Below, one piece after another: positions 60,330 to 64,000 of a DNA stretch of 64,000 nt; position 1 is the first letter of the stretch, and every line of letters starts with the position of its first letter. The position numbers and the translations under genes were made by a program. The notes beneath the pieces are model-generated. The model was not told the DNA's origin. It saw only the letters and a list, made by a program, of their open reading frames with translations, and did not search any database. Source of the DNA: Uloborus plumipes (Eukaryota; Arthropoda; Arachnida; Araneae; Uloboridae); NCBI GenBank assembly GCA_038373865.1, contig JAXGGA010002384.1, positions 1 to 64,000 of the forward strand. The letters run 5' to 3'.

Positions 60330-63300
60330 GGAAGCGCATTCGTGCCTAAACATTATACAAACTGCTGATTCTTTTTTTCTGTTCAGTTCAGTTAGTTTTT
60401 TTAAGTTAACATTGAATTGCTTTGAGGTGGTTTAAACTTGGCAATAAAATGTTGTTTTTGCTTGACTGCATTCTTTGGAAATTAAACTACAATCCACTTA
60501 AATTATAAGGAGCATCGTATAATAATAATGAAAAAAAATCTGTCTCTTGTGTTTTTAGTGCATTTGAAAGCAGAAAGTTTTGTTGCCAGGCCCTATAAAT
60601 GTGCGAAAGTGTGGAAAATGTATGAATTGGGAGGTTAACTATATTTTACAAATCATCAAAACTAAAGCTTTTCTGAAGCTTTAGTCAACAAGAGCTATCT
60701 AATGCTAATATGTTTAAGCAGCGTCGAACTTTGAAAATGGACTTTTGAAAAATACATACCGAAAATTTCACTGCAAATAGAAAAAATAAAACGAAGAATA
60801 AATTATTGGTAAGTGTAAAAAATAAATGAGGGCTAAATCCATAGTGTTATAGGTGTTAACTCGTATACTTAACGATTGATAACAGGTAAACGATTTGATA
60901 CGAAAGCTGTCTTTGTTTTCCTTGCAAAGAAATTAATTATTTACAAAGATTTATAAAGCATCCTTCTTTGACTGGACTCATTTAACCAATAAAAACTAGT
61001 TTATTTATACGGTCTTTTAATTAATAATAATTTAACAGCATTAAAGTGCTTAAGCTAGTAGATAGCGTCGGTTGAGCACTACAGCTGGGTTTTGGGGGGA
61101 AACATAGAATGTTTCACTTTATTGAAAATTTTTGTCTGGAAGATAAAGATGCTGCTAATTAAATAAAACTTAGAAATGATCATTCAAAAACCTTTAAATA
61201 AAGTCTTCAGTTCCCACAAAATCATAAAAAAAACATAATTTGTTAAGTTATCCACGAAGCAGTACGAAGAAAAAACTGAATTGTAGTTAACTACTTGTAG
61301 CATTCAGCCCCCATGCAATAACATAGCAGTTCTCTCTCCAAACTTTTAACCACCTCAACTTTTAAAGCACTCTGTTGGATACCTCGAGAAAAATCCATTT
61401 TCAGCACGGTAGCTGTTTGTCTAGTGGCTGTAAGTCGAATCAAAATTAAAAACCTAATAGAGAAAGCATCGAGGACAAGTCCTTCTCGAAAGGAACTGTC
61501 TAGTACCGGATGGTAACTAGACATAGTACGCTGTCTTCTTGATGGATGGCCCTTGGTGAAACATTTCTCTTCACTTGGTCGAGTGGAAAAAAAGCTTTCC
61601 GAGAGATATTGCTTCAGCCCTCGCAATACTTTTCCGTCTCTCCTCCTGTTTTTCTTCGCTCCAATCTTTGCATCGAAGAGGTTTTTTGATGTCAGACATT
61701 ATTTCCTCGAAAATGGAAAACTCTGGATTTGGAAAACTTGTGGAGGTTGCGTGATGTTTTAAGAACGCAGTTTAGAAGGGCAGCAACACTTTACGGTGTA
61801 AGTTAAAAACACTTGAATAACGTTTTGTAATTTGCATTGAATATTAATCGTAGCTGTAAAGTAAAATTAAAAAATTCTAAAATTGAACAACTTTTAAATA
61901 AACAGCATTTGAGGCTACTTTTCGAAAATGACTCTCTTTTACGCATTTAGATTGAAAGTTTTACTTTACTGATTACAATATGTAAGGGAAGCGTCGAAAG
62001 GGTTGGGGCATCTAGAATTTAGCTTCAAATCAAGATTTGTCTAATTTTTTACTTTTCCTTCATATGGAGCAATCATAGCAACATATGAATTGCTGTCAAT
62101 CATTTGAGCTACAGGGCTTTGTAAAAATAATCCTAGAAATGAGTATTGATACCACCAAGAGTAAACTACATAATTTTTACACACAAGTTTTCAATCTCAT
62201 TAAAATTAAAATATAATTGCCTTTACTGTTTTATACAACTAATACTATAAGTTGAAGGAAACAGTAGTTATGCCTAAAATATAGCATGCTAGAAAGAAAC
62301 CATTTTATTTAAAGATTGTATAAAGGGGATATGACAGTATGGATCAGGGAGGTCCCTTCCCTCCCTTTAATAACTGAGACAATAGTTATGCTTGATTATT
62401 CCTTTCATTCACTCTTGTTTTTCGGTGATAAAACAGAAATCTTTATGTCCCTCCAAAAATTGTTTGTAGTATAGGAATATTTCTAGTTTGAAAGGGCACA
62501 GGCAAAGCTGTGGCGGATAACGTTAAAGTACAAAGTTATACTTTAACTATAATATTGTAATATTGTATAAACCTTAGAATATTCTCATAAATAAGCTGTC
62601 ATTAATTTGAAAAAAATTGACTCCACTCACTCCCTTTGACCCTAATTGTCACACTTTTTTTACCCCCTGCCTTTGGCTCCATGTCGAAAATTGAAGATAA
62701 AAGTTAGAGGTATAAACTTTATACCCTTGCTATTGTTAAGAGACTGCGTTGTTGGGAGATGAGGATGAAGGAAGGGGCTCTGGGGTTCTCCCGTGAAATT
62801 TTTTTCAAAACTGATGTCAGAAACGCAATTGTAAGCACTTTTTGGTGGTGTTTGTTGGAGATATTTCCCCGAATATTTTTCCTAACTAGTCAGTTTTAGG
62901 TTATCTTTATTTATATTACGGTGTCGGGTCCTTCTCTCAGAAATTTGACAAAATAAAAGTTTAAGAAACGCAATTTTACGTTATCTTTAATGACCATAAA
63001 GAAATGGGTAAGGTTCAGAGGTACTCTCTTGCAATTTTTCGTTGGGAAATTCAGGAAAACGCAATAGAGGCTATCTTTGATGACGTTAGGGGTGGAAGGA
63101 GGTTTCGACGATATACATTGGAAGGTTATACAAATTGGAGTCTTAAAGACGCAATTTTATACTGCCTGGTAGTTAAAAAATATTGAATTCTTGAAGGATT
63201 CCTTATCGCATTCATCACCTACTTCATTTAAAATTGAACTTTTCCAGTTCTTAATTATAGTGGCTATAATACATAGCTTTTTTTATCAAGAAATTGGAGG

Positions 63301-63660
63301 AAACGTAAAAAAAAATTCATTCTTCTTGATAAATTCATTCCTCTAACTTATATTTAGCTCAAGAGTAACGAAAACAGATACACCTGCTTTTTATAGCAAA
63401 CACTCGAACTATTGTCGAGAAGTTCGAAGTGTAACGAAAGTTCTCTGTTCGATTGACTTCTCATCCGCGGTACTTCCCGCCAAATCTTGAAGTGGGAAAG
63501 AGCTTTCTCCAGAAGCACAGCTCACTGTATGTTCCAATCATTTGTTGTATGAACTTTTATCGTTCTAGTTTTCTTGGGAAGACTTCGTGAAATATTGTGA
63601 ATGATTTTCAAATATGAGAACTTTATTTTTACGACACTTTTGTGAATGATGCGGTTTATC
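60330..63660. other. Region without recognised gene
   Basis: AT-rich. The 111-codon - strand ORF at 61291-61626 is unassigned. From about 62815 to 63160, AAACGCAATTxTA and CTATCTTTxATGAC words recur in direct orientation, suggesting a degenerate tandem repeat. The missing 5' GPCR exons were looked for here and not found. Confidence 0.4.
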
Positions 63661-63671
63661 ATGCATTCGAC

Positions 63672-64000
63672 AAGGGGCAAGTGGATAACGGTGATATGTG
63701 ACAATTTTTCAAACTTACTTTTTACCCAGGCCCGCCATTTAGGGAGGCAGGGGGTCAATTGCCACCCACCCTGGCTTTCAGAAATCAATGTATTTACACA
63801 CAAGTGGGCGTGGTTAATGCTGTTTTCCATTGAAATTACATTGTGTTTGCACCCTTTGTCCTCCCCCCCCCCTGAAAAACTTGAAATGACGGGCCTGTTT
63901 TTTCCATGGATGAAGGTGATAATTCCACCAGTATCATGTCCCCTTAGTCGCAGAAATGGTTGGAAACGAAGAATATGACCCCGTTTTACCCGTTGAGAAA
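63672..64000. mobile_element. AAGGGGCAAGTGG MITE, copy 2 (runs off window)
   Basis: It matches copy 1 (57521-57994) from AAGGGGCAAGTGGATAACGG to the window end, lacks the TTAA insert and instead carries the insert at 63727-63897. Confidence 0.75.
63727..63897. mobile_element. 171-bp hAT MITE CAGGCCCGCCATTT
   Basis: Ends CAGGCCCGCCATTTAGGG and TTGAAATGACGGGCCTG. TSD TTTTTACC (63719-63726) and TTTTTTCC (63898-63905). The paralogue at 57800 reads CTTTTTACCATGG uninterrupted, giving the empty site. Confidence 0.85.

Noticed and set aside
61291..61626. 111-codon - strand ORF as a gene
   Set aside because: No recognisable domain, no splice or promoter support, and repeat-rich surroundings.

Overview
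This is a eukaryotic, AT-rich, intron-rich and heavily transposon-laden window. Split genes with GT..AG introns, an arthropod-type class B GPCR and the repeat spectrum (hAT, piggyBac-like, PIF-like, mariner-like MITEs, tRNA-derived SINEs, a Jockey-type LINE) point to an arthropod. A chelicerate such as a spider is my best guess, but it is not proven. No bacterial, viral or CRISPR features were seen.

Three protein genes are supportable. (1) A 600-residue ankyrin-repeat protein, + strand 11246-13048, lies in one uninterrupted coding exon behind a splice acceptor. (2) A complete syntaxin-family (Qa-SNARE) gene, + strand 19186-33539, has ten coding exons that join in phase to a 286-residue protein with the expected N-peptide, Habc helices, SNARE helix and C-terminal membrane anchor. 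The position aligned with the conserved zero-layer glutamine is aspartate. (3) The 3' half of a class B1 (secretin-type) neuropeptide GPCR, - strand, has four exons from TM5 to the C-terminus (56998 down to 42348), closest in my reading to CRF/DH44-type receptors. Its 5' exons were not found. Between (2) and (3) are weak candidate exons of unknown identity (35.5-39.2 kb).

Layout: 0-3.5 kb holds a hAT MITE, a G-rich tract, a 670-bp foldback and a LINE-like repeat. 3.8-11.05 kb is a TE nest: a 4.8-kb TAGGGATG-ended element carrying at least four further insertions, then a 2.35-kb TA-flanked element carrying a mariner-like MITE. 11.2-13.05 kb is the ankyrin gene. 13.3-17.4 kb holds a foldback and clustered 298-bp MITEs with nested hAT and piggyBac-like elements. 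19.2-34.3 kb is the syntaxin gene, with introns full of TEs (decayed mariner-family transposase, PIF-type MITEs, SINEs). 34.3-42.3 kb is mostly unexplained. 42.3-57 kb is the GPCR, with a 6.9-kb hAT-bounded insertion in the intron between the TM6 and TM7 exons. 57-64 kb is repeats, including two paralogous MITE copies that serve as empty-site controls for each other.

Functionally, a syntaxin (vesicle fusion) and a peptide-hormone receptor are neighbours transcribed toward each other. Nothing in the sequence shows that they act together. The strongest leads are the non-canonical zero layer of the syntaxin, the use of 8-bp and TTAA target duplications to reconstruct nested insertions, a 3' tandem array that includes the GPCR stop codon, and several elements carrying many dispersed copies of one short motif.
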